Assembly (NCBI GenBank): GCA_033439685.1
Contig: JAUEDM010000001.1
Span: 4,154,001 to 4,218,000, forward strand
Direction of reading: 5' to 3'
From: Apodospora peruviana
Taxonomy: Eukaryota > Ascomycota > Sordariomycetes > Sordariales > Lasiosphaeriaceae
DNA: 64,000 nucleotides
Shown: piece after piece, positions 1 to 8,861 of the stretch
Position numbering within the stretch: position 1 is the stretch's first letter
Layout: every line of letters starts with the position of its first letter
The notes under the pieces: generated by a model
Database searches by the model: none
What the model was told of the DNA's origin: nothing
What the model saw: the letters and a program-made list of their open reading frames with translations, nothing else
Translations under genes and position numbers: made by a program

Positions 1-90
1 ACTGAGATCTGAATCAACAGTAATCCGTCCGCCTAACCCCTCCAATCTCAAACCTGCACCGTTCATTCTTGATCGCCACTGCCCGCCAAT

Positions 91-1998
91 ATGCCCAGCC
101 ACTACTCCGACGATTATTCCGATGAAGTGCCACGGTATACGGCCAATCTGGCATACCGTGATAGTCGCCCGGTCCGTCATGAGTACGAAGATTACTCGGC
201 AGAGAACCGTCCGGATGCTGGCGACGAAAACGATACCAAATATGGCCATCCCAAGACGAGGAGATACCTCAACCCTGACACGCCCATAAGCGTGCTCGTC
301 ATCGGTCCGTCGCAGAACGGCAAGACTACCTTCATTAACCGTCTGATCAGCATGGCCGCGAACGAAAACGTTGAGATGGGTCGTGAGGGTGACAAGAACG
401 GCAAATGCACAGTCGCGGTGACCGAGTACGACCTGGAGGTGCCCACATCCGACTACACGCTGGTCGACAAGGGCACGCGCCAGGACTTTGAAGTCCCTGA
501 CATCGCCATGGACGAAGAGAAACTTCTCAACGGCAACCGATGGAAGAAGATGACGTCCCAAAAGTACCACGTCAGACTCCGGAACCCGGACGCGCCCTAC
601 CTCAGGCTCCACCTGATCGACACCCCCGGGCTCGACGACAGCGAGGGCAAGGACTACGAGAACATGGAGGACGTGCTCGGCACGCTCAACCGGCTCTCAC
701 AAGCCGACGAAGCCTGGAAGCGCCAGCTCAACGCCATCGTGCTCGTCTACAATGCCAACAACGCCTTCTGTAGTTCCTTCCAGAGCATCATCCGGCACTA
801 TCACCAATGCATGCCCAACCTCTTCGGCACCATGGCCGTCGTCAACACGCACTTCGACCTGGTCAACCTCAGCCAGAAGCGCGCGCACCTGATTCGTGAG
901 AAGCTGCTCAACACGAACACGGGCGACAGCGCGCGCCGGCGCATCCTCAAGGGTCGCGCCGACGACTTCAAGAAGCTTCACGGACAAGGACTCAGCCCCA
1001 CGCACTTTTTTATTGACAACCGGCCGACGTCGAGGTCCGCCTACGCCGAACTGCTCTCGCGCAACACGATCTCCGACATCCTCATGTACCTGCGCTCGTC
1101 CATGCACAACCCCATGCCAATCAAGCAGATGCGCCTCGTCAAGAGCCGCGAGATGCAGACGGTCGACGCCAAGCTGCAGCGCGGGCTAGAAGTCGCCATT
1201 AGCCGGTGGGAGGAAACGCTGAACGAGTCGCGCGACAACGCGAGCGAGCGCGAGGCGTTTCGGTCCGAGGTCCAGCAGCACAAGGAGAGCTTGGCCAACG
1301 CGATCGCGCGGTGCAAGACCGACCTTGACTGCTGGGACAACGACACACGCTTCACGATCAACTCGTACATGACGGCCGACAACCCGAGCGCGGCCGGGCT
1401 CTTCTTCAAGGGAACCATCTTCCGGCAGAGCATCGCGGGGACTCTGCCGATTACCGAGGCCGACTATGAAGAGTTCTGGGTCGCCACGGAGGACGGTCCG
1501 ACTGGCAGCTGGGGCAGCTACAACTTCACTGCTAATCCGCGCAAGTGGGTCGGCACCTACACGGGCAAACCGGGCAAGGCACCGAACCTGCTGGCCAAGT
1601 CATGGACGACCAACCGCGTCAAGTACAAGGACCAGATCACCCGCGTCCGGCGGGAGCTGAGAGGATTCGAGGCCACGCTCGACCAAAAGGAGGTGACCTG
1701 GAAGCTGCGGTTCGACAAGCTCGCGACCGGCCAAACAGGCGCACCCAAGACCGAAACTGACAGGAAGCTCGAGGAGCTCGTCAGCCGGATCGAGACCTCC
1801 AAGCACCTCGTCGAGATCCTGAGCCAGAAGAGCCCGCCGATGGACACGGGCTTTAATGTAGCGGCGCGCAAGCGGTACGCCAAGCTGCCCACGCAGATTC
1901 GGGTCGAGGATCTGTACGACTTTGTCAGGGCCGCGTCGCTGGAAATTGATCTGCTCAAGCCGTTGAGGCAGGTTGGGCTGGAGGACTATGACCTTTAG
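91..1998 (+). CDS. AIG1-like/TRAFAC GTPase, paralogue 1 of 3
   Basis: Single-exon gene, 635 aa, start in the context CCAATATGCC. Residues 1-60 are a Tyr/Asp/Arg-rich disordered tail. A P-loop (GPSQNGKTT, residues 72-80) and a Walker B/G3 motif (DTPGLDDS, from residue 177) mark a GTPase domain. The G4 position reads NTHFD (252-256), as in AIG1/septin-like proteins, and HFFIDNRP follows at 305. The C-terminal half is charged and probably coiled-coil, with a Gly/Trp/Phe-rich, probably beta-rich stretch at about 420-520. No signal peptide or membrane helix is visible, so it is likely cytosolic. Two related genes follow directly. The GTPase assignment rests on visible motifs; the cellular role is unknown. 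Confidence 0.85.
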   Translation: MPSHYSDDYSDEVPRYTANLAYRDSRPVRHEYEDYSAENRPDAGDENDTKYGHPKTRRYLNPDTPISVLVIGPSQNGKTTFINRLISMAANENVEMGREGDKNGKCTVAVTEYDLEVPTSDYTLVDKGTRQDFEVPDIAMDEEKLLNGNRWKKMTSQKYHVRLRNPDAPYLRLHLIDTPGLDDSEGKDYENMEDVLGTLNRLSQADEAWKRQLNAIVLVYNANNAFCSSFQSIIRHYHQCMPNLFGTMAVVNTHFDLVNLSQKRAHLIREKLLNTNTGDSARRRILKGRADDFKKLHGQGLSPTHFFIDNRPTSRSAYAELLSRNTISDILMYLRSSMHNPMPIKQMRLVKSREMQTVDAKLQRGLEVAISRWEETLNESRDNASEREAFRSEVQQHKESLANAIARCKTDLDCWDNDTRFTINSYMTADNPSAAGLFFKGTIFRQSIAGTLPITEADYEEFWVATEDGPTGSWGSYNFTANPRKWVGTYTGKPGKAPNLLAKSWTTNRVKYKDQITRVRRELRGFEATLDQKEVTWKLRFDKLATGQTGAPKTETDRKLEELVSRIETSKHLVEILSQKSPPMDTGFNVAARKRYAKLPTQIRVEDLYDFVRAASLEIDLLKPLRQVGLEDYDL

Positions 1999-2195
1999 GA
2001 TTCTTTAATTGTCACTCTGTTTTCGTAGAGATATACTTGCCAGCCAACGAAAATCTTGTTCCTTCTCTCCACATGTCGATATGTAGGTACTCTCAGCTTC
2101 GACAATCTTCTCAACGGAAACGTGTTATAAAAACTCTGGGGCCACCGCAAGAAACACCCTGATTATAATGTGTACATGTGCCAAAATAAGGTACA

Positions 2196-3904
2196 TCAAG
2201 CCTGTTGACTCATCAAAACCGCCGTCTCAGGATCATACACCCTCACGAATTCCACCACATCTGTGACGGTCGGCACGTCCCGCCCGAGGTAATACTTCCT
2301 CAGTACCGGCCACAGCCCGGCATCGAACGAGTCCCTCTGCACCACCTCGATCGTCCTCGCCACCCGTTCGGCGTCCAGCCCGAGCTTCTCCACACCTGCA
2401 CCAAGTCCCTCGGCCCCTTCCTGCTCTGTCTCGGCCAATGAGTGCGTGTGGAATGCGATCGCGTCCTTCAGGTCCTTGATCTGGCCGTTCAGCAGCCGGA
2501 TCTCGCCCTTGTGCTTGAGCTGGCTGGTCGTGTAAAAGGTCGCCTCGCCGTCCATGCTGCGCACGATGCTAGACTTGAGAGTCGCGCGCCACGTTGTCCC
2601 ACGGCGGTCCTCGTCGAGCCAGCGACACCCACGGCCGGCGGACTTCTGGACGTGCGAGATGACGCAGTCGCTGTCGAAGCTGACGTCGCGCTTGTCGAGC
2701 CACAGCTTGCCGTCTACGAAGAAAGTTTCGAGCGTGTACGCCTCCGCGACCGTCTTGGTGCCAAGGACAATCTCGGAGGGCTGGTCGAGCTGTGCGAGTT
2801 CGGCCTGGTACTCGGCCAGTTTGCTCGTCAGGCGGTGAAGCTCGCGCTTACCCCGGAGCAGCTGTGTCTTGGAGCGGGACGCGTCGGCCATTGTCTTGTC
2901 GATGGTCCGTTTCAGGGATGCCTGGAGACGTGTGAGCGCTAGGAGAACCTTGGTATCAAGGGTGGTCATGTTGGGCGCCTTGAGCAGCTTGATGTTGGAT
3001 ATCTTGAGCGGGAGCTGCCTGGACAGCAGTCGCAGGAGCTGGTGACAGCTATTGAGCGACTGCATCATGGCAAACGGGCTGTACGGGTCGGGTTCGTTAT
3101 CCATGAAGAAGTGCGCGCCGTTATTGCGGCCCTTTGTGGCGCGCCGGAAGGCCTCACGCCGGTCCTCGGCGAGGTCGATCCCCTTTTCCTTGGCTTCCGC
3201 GACGCGCTCGGTCGTGAAGCGCGAGTGCACGATGATGAGCCCACCGAAGAGCATGGGCATGCAGCGCTCCAGGTAGTCGTAGAAGCGGTTGAAGGAGTTG
3301 CCGAAGGGGATCTCCATGGAACGCACGTAGATGACGGCATTGAGATGCGGGAGATCGCCAATGCGCCCGATGATGTCGGCCATGATCTCCATGTCGTTGC
3401 CCTCAGAGTCGTCGAGGCCGGGGGTGTCGAAGAGATCGAAGTGATAGACTTTGCCGTCTTCCTCCGGATCGCCGGCGACGAGCACGGCGTCGTCATCTGT
3501 GTAGTCTACCAGGTCCGAGTAGCTCACGTTCTTGATAGGTCTACCACTGCTCGGATCGTCGAGACGGTAGGAACGCAGGTTGGTCGACATTGGGTGCGAG
3601 CCAACAGTTTTGGTGCAAGATTCGTTTCCTGTAAGTCAAATCAGTAATGCACCATGAGTTTCGGACGAGGGCACGCCTTACCGAAGCCAATCTTGACCTT
3701 GGGGTCAGGATTTCCGCCGTAGATGCCAAGTTGCTTGACGAGGGTGCTCTTCCCGTTGGCTGTCTCCCCCAGTATCAAGACATTGATGCGTTTTGGGCCA
3801 TCTCCTCCCAATGGGACTTTGGCGTCATTTGGGAAGCCATTGGTCCCATTGCTGGAAGACCCAGGGACCGATTCTGTGTACTGCGGCGGTGGAGTCGAAA
3901 CCAT
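2196..3904 (-). CDS. AIG1-like/TRAFAC GTPase, paralogue 2 of 3
   Basis: Two exons, 3904-3682 and 3628-2196, joined across a 53-nt GT-AG intron (3681-3629), give 551 aa. The P-loop GETANGKST (46-54) lies in exon 1; the G3 motif DTPGLDDS and the C-terminal region lie in exon 2, so the intron separates G1 from G2. The G4 position has drifted to HSRFT, lacking the Asp that reads guanine. HFFMDNEP follows at about residue 250. The second half is heptad-like and charged, with an aromatic/Trp-rich insert (about 350-430) between two helical stretches. It converges on paralogue 1 and diverges from paralogue 3. Function unknown; guanine specificity is doubtful from sequence. Confidence 0.82.
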
Positions 3905-4652
3905 TGTGAACCAATCTCACAATAACATGAAGCAAACAGCCGACGTAGTATGAAGAAGTTGCTTTGTCGATGTTCAAATCCAACAACTCTCGGTAGACAC
4001 ACAAGTCTGCCTAGGTATGAAGACACTCCCAGGGATCGATGGAAGCTCTTCCTACCGACCAACTTTGATGTGCAGCATGTCCGGCGGTGCCGCGACGGCA
4101 GTTCGCGAGCAGCTTGCATCATCCACCACGTTCCCAATATTATCAGTTCTGGAACAGTCTTGTGATCAGGCTCCGGATACCCAACATGGAATCTGGACCA
4201 TGTTCAGATAATTTGTCGGACCACCTGAAAGTCCCCCTGAGCCATCCCGCGTTGCGGCTGAGGCTGGACGTGGGCTTATCGCCACCATATGCAGCGCGAA
4301 CTGCCCAACCACAGCGCCGGGCGCGCCCACAACACACCCACTGACTTGCAAAAGTGTCAGGGTCCTGGGGGTCTGGGCGACGCCACATTGTGGGATGCAT
4401 TGAAATGTTGTAGCAGGTACTTCGCGCTTTGGGATTCACGGCGAGGCTGCCGGATGCTTGAGATTGCCATTTTCGACCACTGCTTCAACCCAGAGTTCGC
4501 TGAGTATCATTTGTTGGTCAGCGCGACAAGAAGGCTTGGAGGCCTTTTTACTGTCTGTGTACGTGGAAAGTCTCGCGAACAGGTCCTTCCAAAATATGTA
4601 CTCCTCCCACCTCACATCAGAGACCAGAAACTGGCAGGAGAAGCAGCAAAAA
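3905..4652. promoter_or_regulatory. Divergent intergenic region between GTPase paralogues 2 and 3
   Basis: 748 bp separates the two divergent start codons and should hold both promoters. An open frame in phase with paralogue 3 extends upstream to 4458, but its sequence shows no GTPase-family features, so it is treated as leader. No repeat or RNA gene recognised. Confidence 0.5.
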
Positions 4653-6968
4653 ATGGGAAGCGACGACTGTTCTTGCGGCCAAAAACCGGTGACAGTCGTG
4701 CTTGTTGGCTGCACTCAGCACGGCAAATCGTCGATAATCCGGTCGCTTCTTGACTACGCCGGTCGCAACGTGGACGGGGATGCCGTCAAGACTGGCAGTT
4801 ATGGCAACGCATCGACAACAAAAGAGTGTCATTCCTTTCCAATCGTCATAAAAATCCTCAACCACAAGCTAGTGGACATGGATGGCAACGTCTTGATCGT
4901 GAACTCAGCCGAGGATGTCGACGAGGTGGAGTCAATGGGTGATGTCAATTTTGACAGTGACGAGGATGAGGATGGCGGAAACGATGATCCGGCATGCAAA
5001 CACATCTCAACAGAATCTGGGCGGCACATCCACCTCCGGATCATCGACACACCGGGATTGGACGATACCGAGAATCCGACCTCCACCGACGCCGAGACCG
5101 ACTTCGGCGTCGACGTGCCGATGCGCGTCGAGGACGAGAAGCACAAGATGGCCATCCTCCGGGCCATCACCGCCGAAGGCGCGATCAACAGCGTCTGTTT
5201 TGTCATCAGCACGGAGCACCAGCTCGGCCAGACCGTCCCGGAGCTGTTACGCGAGTACAAGAACCTCTTCAACTCATCCGGGCTCGGGGACAACTACCAC
5301 TTTGTTCACACCAAGGTGAACCCGGGCGACATGTGGGACAAGATGAAGAGCCGGCCCGGGCCGGTGAACAGGGTGATGTCAACCTGGACAGCGACCCACC
5401 ACTTCATCAACAACCTCCCCGTGGACCCGCTCAGCGAATATCTCTCCCAACGAGCCATCGCAAATTTGCTGACCGCTCTCGCCGAGGACAATGTGCAGAC
5501 AGTGAACTGGCTGCGCTATCCCAAGACGGGCGCCCACAGATTTATCGAAAGCCACCTCCGCGGCGCGCTGGAGATCGACGAGGCTTACTACAAGAAACGA
5601 GCCAAAGACTTCGCCACCAGGCTCGACGAGGCCGAGACAACCAAGAAGGGACTGGAAGCACGCGTGGCGAGGGAGCGAGATAGCTGGAGCAGCCTCGTCA
5701 CGGCCATTAAAGACCTGGACACGTGCGACCTTGTATCACTGAAGCCGGCCATGACGCTTTACCATCCCGACGAGTGGTTCGTTCGCAGCAGGTTAACCTT
5801 CGACATCAGCACCGACTTCCCGGTGCGAGACATCAAGAAGGAGTCGAAGTGGCCATCGCTCTCGTCCTGGCAGGGCTCGTCTGACATCTACTGGACAGGA
5901 AAGTGCCGCTGGTGTCAGGACCTAGTAGCAAACAAGCGTAACGACTCGATCCAGGGTACGGTCGAGCTGTTTGGCTGGAAGAAGGAGATCGAGGCCGGGC
6001 GAATCAAGCGGCTGACCACAGAGAAAGACGAGGCCTGGGAGGAGTACCAGAACACGACGAAGGAGCTGGCGAAGACACAGGCAGAGATATTGGAGGCGAC
6101 GGAGGGCAAGACGTCAAGCGAGGCCGAAATCGCCAAGACAGCTTCTCAAAAAGCCATCCTCAGACAAGATCACATTGCGTGCGACGTCATACGGGACAAG
6201 GGGCAGTATTTGGCGACGACCAGCCTGATCAGCTACGCGTTTGGGTTGGGCATCACCCGCAACAAGCTGTACAGGTTTCAGCTGCCGAAGCCGATAGGAA
6301 CCGACTCCGTATACCAGGCGAAGGTCAAGTATAGGGCGAAACGGGAAGCGTTCTCCTCGATGCTTAAGACGTGCGAGACCATGGTGCAAAGCCTGCGCGA
6401 GCGCGGGCAGATGATTGCCGAGATAGGTCGCGCGTTGGACGAGACGCAGGCGACAATGCAGCGCTCCACTGTAGCGGCCAAAAGAAAGGCCCAGGGACTG
6501 GATGAGTGGAGTTCCGTCGTGAGTGACACGGCAAAGGGGGTTGATCAAGTTGTCGTGGATCGTGCGTTGAGGATCCTGAGCGATGAGTTCACCCCGGTGC
6601 TGGAGCGGGGACGGGAGACCCTCGTCGAGACGATAAGCCAGCACGTGTTTGCGCTGAAGGAGAAGATCGCCTTCACCAAAGAAGCGGCTAAGAAGGTCAG
6701 CGAAATACAGGAGAAGCACAAGCGGGACGTGGAAAGGTGGCAGGCCAAGATGTTGGACATTAAGGCGTCTGAGATGGCGGCTAAGGCGATGCTGGATGTT
6801 GCTATCGATCGGGACAAGTCGATTTCCGGTAGGTTTGCGGCTCTCAAGCGTGGCATTGATGCACATGGGCCGGGCAGTGAGAAGATCTGGGATGGACTAT
6901 TCCGTGAGTTGAAGGAGTGTTATAACAACAATCCTAAGCATTGGAATCTGTTCCTCGAGGAAATATAG
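4653..6968 (+). CDS. AIG1-like/TRAFAC GTPase with long coiled coil, paralogue 3 of 3
   Basis: Single-exon gene of 771 aa from the ATG at 4653, which has a good context (AAAATGG) and lies 18 codons before the P-loop GCTQHGKSS (19-27). The frame is open upstream to 4458 and could add 65 residues, but these look unrelated to the family. G3 is DTPGLDDT from residue 132, after an acidic insert (DSDEDEDGG). The G4 position is HTKVN (219-223), again without the usual Asp, followed by HHFINNLP at 249. From about 310 to the end the protein is Glu/Lys/Ala-rich coiled coil, broken at about 365-430 by a Trp/Phe/Cys-rich block. Likely cytosolic, self-assembling nucleotide-binding protein; role unknown. 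Confidence 0.83.
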   Translation: MGSDDCSCGQKPVTVVLVGCTQHGKSSIIRSLLDYAGRNVDGDAVKTGSYGNASTTKECHSFPIVIKILNHKLVDMDGNVLIVNSAEDVDEVESMGDVNFDSDEDEDGGNDDPACKHISTESGRHIHLRIIDTPGLDDTENPTSTDAETDFGVDVPMRVEDEKHKMAILRAITAEGAINSVCFVISTEHQLGQTVPELLREYKNLFNSSGLGDNYHFVHTKVNPGDMWDKMKSRPGPVNRVMSTWTATHHFINNLPVDPLSEYLSQRAIANLLTALAEDNVQTVNWLRYPKTGAHRFIESHLRGALEIDEAYYKKRAKDFATRLDEAETTKKGLEARVARERDSWSSLVTAIKDLDTCDLVSLKPAMTLYHPDEWFVRSRLTFDISTDFPVRDIKKESKWPSLSSWQGSSDIYWTGKCRWCQDLVANKRNDSIQGTVELFGWKKEIEAGRIKRLTTEKDEAWEEYQNTTKELAKTQAEILEATEGKTSSEAEIAKTASQKAILRQDHIACDVIRDKGQYLATTSLISYAFGLGITRNKLYRFQLPKPIGTDSVYQAKVKYRAKREAFSSMLKTCETMVQSLRERGQMIAEIGRALDETQATMQRSTVAAKRKAQGLDEWSSVVSDTAKGVDQVVVDRALRILSDEFTPVLERGRETLVETISQHVFALKEKIAFTKEAAKKVSEIQEKHKRDVERWQAKMLDIKASEMAAKAMLDVAIDRDKSISGRFAALKRGIDAHGPGSEKIWDGLFRELKECYNNNPKHWNLFLEEI

Positions 6969-7372
6969 GTAGTTGCTCAGGTCATAAAATTCTTGTCGAT
7001 ATGTGGTCTATATGGCGATAATGATAGAGGCTTAGTATGGGATGCAGATACCTTGCGGGAAGAAAAGGAGTTCGACAATTTGTATCCGTATCAACAAAAA
7101 CTTGAAGCGACGAGACCGACGAGGATAATACAAACAGGACCCGCTTGAGTCTTGCCTCTCATAATGTCGGGTCTAGCCGGAATGGGCATTTGCCGACCCT
7201 CATTATCATGGCTCTTCATGATTGGGCGCCTCCTCTCTCTTCAGCGCGAAAGAAAAGCGCGATCTCCCGTGTGACAACAGTCTTTCCGGGACGCCAACTC
7301 TGCGAGTCGAAGCAACGACCGTCTGCATCATTTGTTGCCCATCGTCTGTCACTGCAGAACTGAGTCGCGATA
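6969..7372. other. Intergenic, no gene seen
   Basis: 404 bp between GTPase paralogue 3 and the RTA1-like gene. Holds the 3' end of the former and the promoter of the latter; no distinctive signal found. Confidence 0.4.
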
Positions 7373-8359
7373 ATGACCCCTGGTGCTCCTGAGACTGGCG
7401 TTGAGGGATTGAAGAGCGACTTCTTCCTCTACCAATATGAACCGTCCGTTGCGGCGGCGGCGCTCTTTATCGCCCTGTTCGCCATCACAACGGGGCTGCA
7501 CTCGTATCAAATGATACGTACGCGCACATGGTTCTTTATCCCATTTGTCTGCGGTGGTCTCTGTAAGAACCCCGGGTTGTGAACAGATGGAATGCATGCA
7601 GAGGCTGACCATTCCTTTCTAGGTGAGACCATCGGCTTCGCAGGACGGACTTATTCTGCCAGTGAGAGTCCATTCTTCACCCTAGGGCCCTATATCGTCC
7701 AGGCGGTCCTCCTTCTCGTAGCACCAGCTCTGTTCGCCGCATCCACTTACATGGAGCTAGGCAAGCTGTCCGATCTTGTCGGTGGCGAAAAGTACTTGCT
7801 GCTGCCCCGGCGGTGGGTAACGCGGACATTTGTGACGGGCGACGTTATCTGCTTTCTCCTGCAAGCCGGAGGTGCGGGTCTAATGGCCAACAAGACCCTC
7901 AAGACTCGCGACTCGGGGGCACACATCGTCGTGGGTGGCCTGTTTGTCCAGATTGTCTTTTTTGGCGGCTTTGTCGTCAGCTCGTTGGTGTTCCACTCTC
8001 GCGTCAGGAAAACACCTACACCGAGGTCCCAGACGATGCCATATCAGCGCCATCTGGTCGCGCTGTATCTCAGCAGCATTCTCATCTTCTCACGGTCGAT
8101 CGTGAGGGCGGTCGAGTTCATCCAAGGCTTCTTTGGCTACATAATCAGTCACGAGGCGTTTCTGTACGGGTTCGACTCGGTTCTGATGCTATTGGTCATG
8201 GTGGTCTTCAATTGGGTACACCCAAGCGAGATCCAGAGTCTGCTGGGTGGTGGCGATGCGCTGAGAGGACTGAAGCTGGTCCGGAGTCGAGGAGAGCCTG
8301 GGTTGGCGGAAGAGCCGGTGATTCCTCCAGCTGTTGAAGAGACCAAAGAGTGCGTGTAA
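7373..8359 (+). CDS. RTA1-like seven-helix membrane protein
   Basis: Two exons, 7373-7562 and 7623-8359, with a 60-nt intron, give 308 aa. The join restores the family signature ETIGFAGR just after the splice site, supporting the intron. Several hydrophobic helices of about 20 residues are spread across the protein (about 7 in total), with a short charged cytoplasmic tail. This is the RTA1/lipid-translocating exporter family of fungi, whose members have been linked to resistance to 7-aminocholesterol or to sphingoid long-chain bases in yeast. The substrate of this member cannot be read from sequence. Neighbours give no clear functional link. Confidence 0.9.
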
Positions 8360-8861
8360 GAGTAGACTTGGATTGTTTTGTTGAGATGGGTAGTTTGAGG
8401 AAGAGTGGTTGCTTCAGCATTGGAAATGGTACCGTGTCTTGGTCTGCAGGTCAAAGACTCAGATTCGACATATGAGGCCATCCCCGGCCCAACCTGGAAG
8501 AAAGAGGACAGGCGTTGCGAATTGAAATGGCGACAGGTATTCCCCACTGACGGTGCTAAAATTTAATTGGGGCCCCGCCATTGCCAAAGTCTCAAAATGC
8601 GGGGGAGGGGTAGCTTTCCACCCCACAGGCCATGAAATTGTCCCGCATTTGGGGCTCTCTCTCGGTAATCCGGTGTCGGAGAAGCTCTCCAATTGAGTCA
8701 CCTCGACTTCCATTGGCAAGAAAAAATTCGTCATGCACAAGAGTTGAATGGTTGGCATGGCACTTTAATTCCTCAAATACTTGACGTCCTCACCGCCATC
8801 AAACCAAGTCCCATAGCAATTTCACCTCACTGCGAATTTGCGACATCGATCCCGACCCGAC
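8360..8861. promoter_or_regulatory. Lys2 promoter region
   Basis: 502 bp between the RTA1-like stop and the Lys2 start. No regulatory element could be assigned confidently. Confidence 0.4.

Noticed and set aside
4458..4652. In-frame N-terminal extension of GTPase paralogue 3
   Set aside because: The 65 residues have no family-like sequence, and the ATG at 4653 has a better context and an N-terminus of sensible length before the P-loop.
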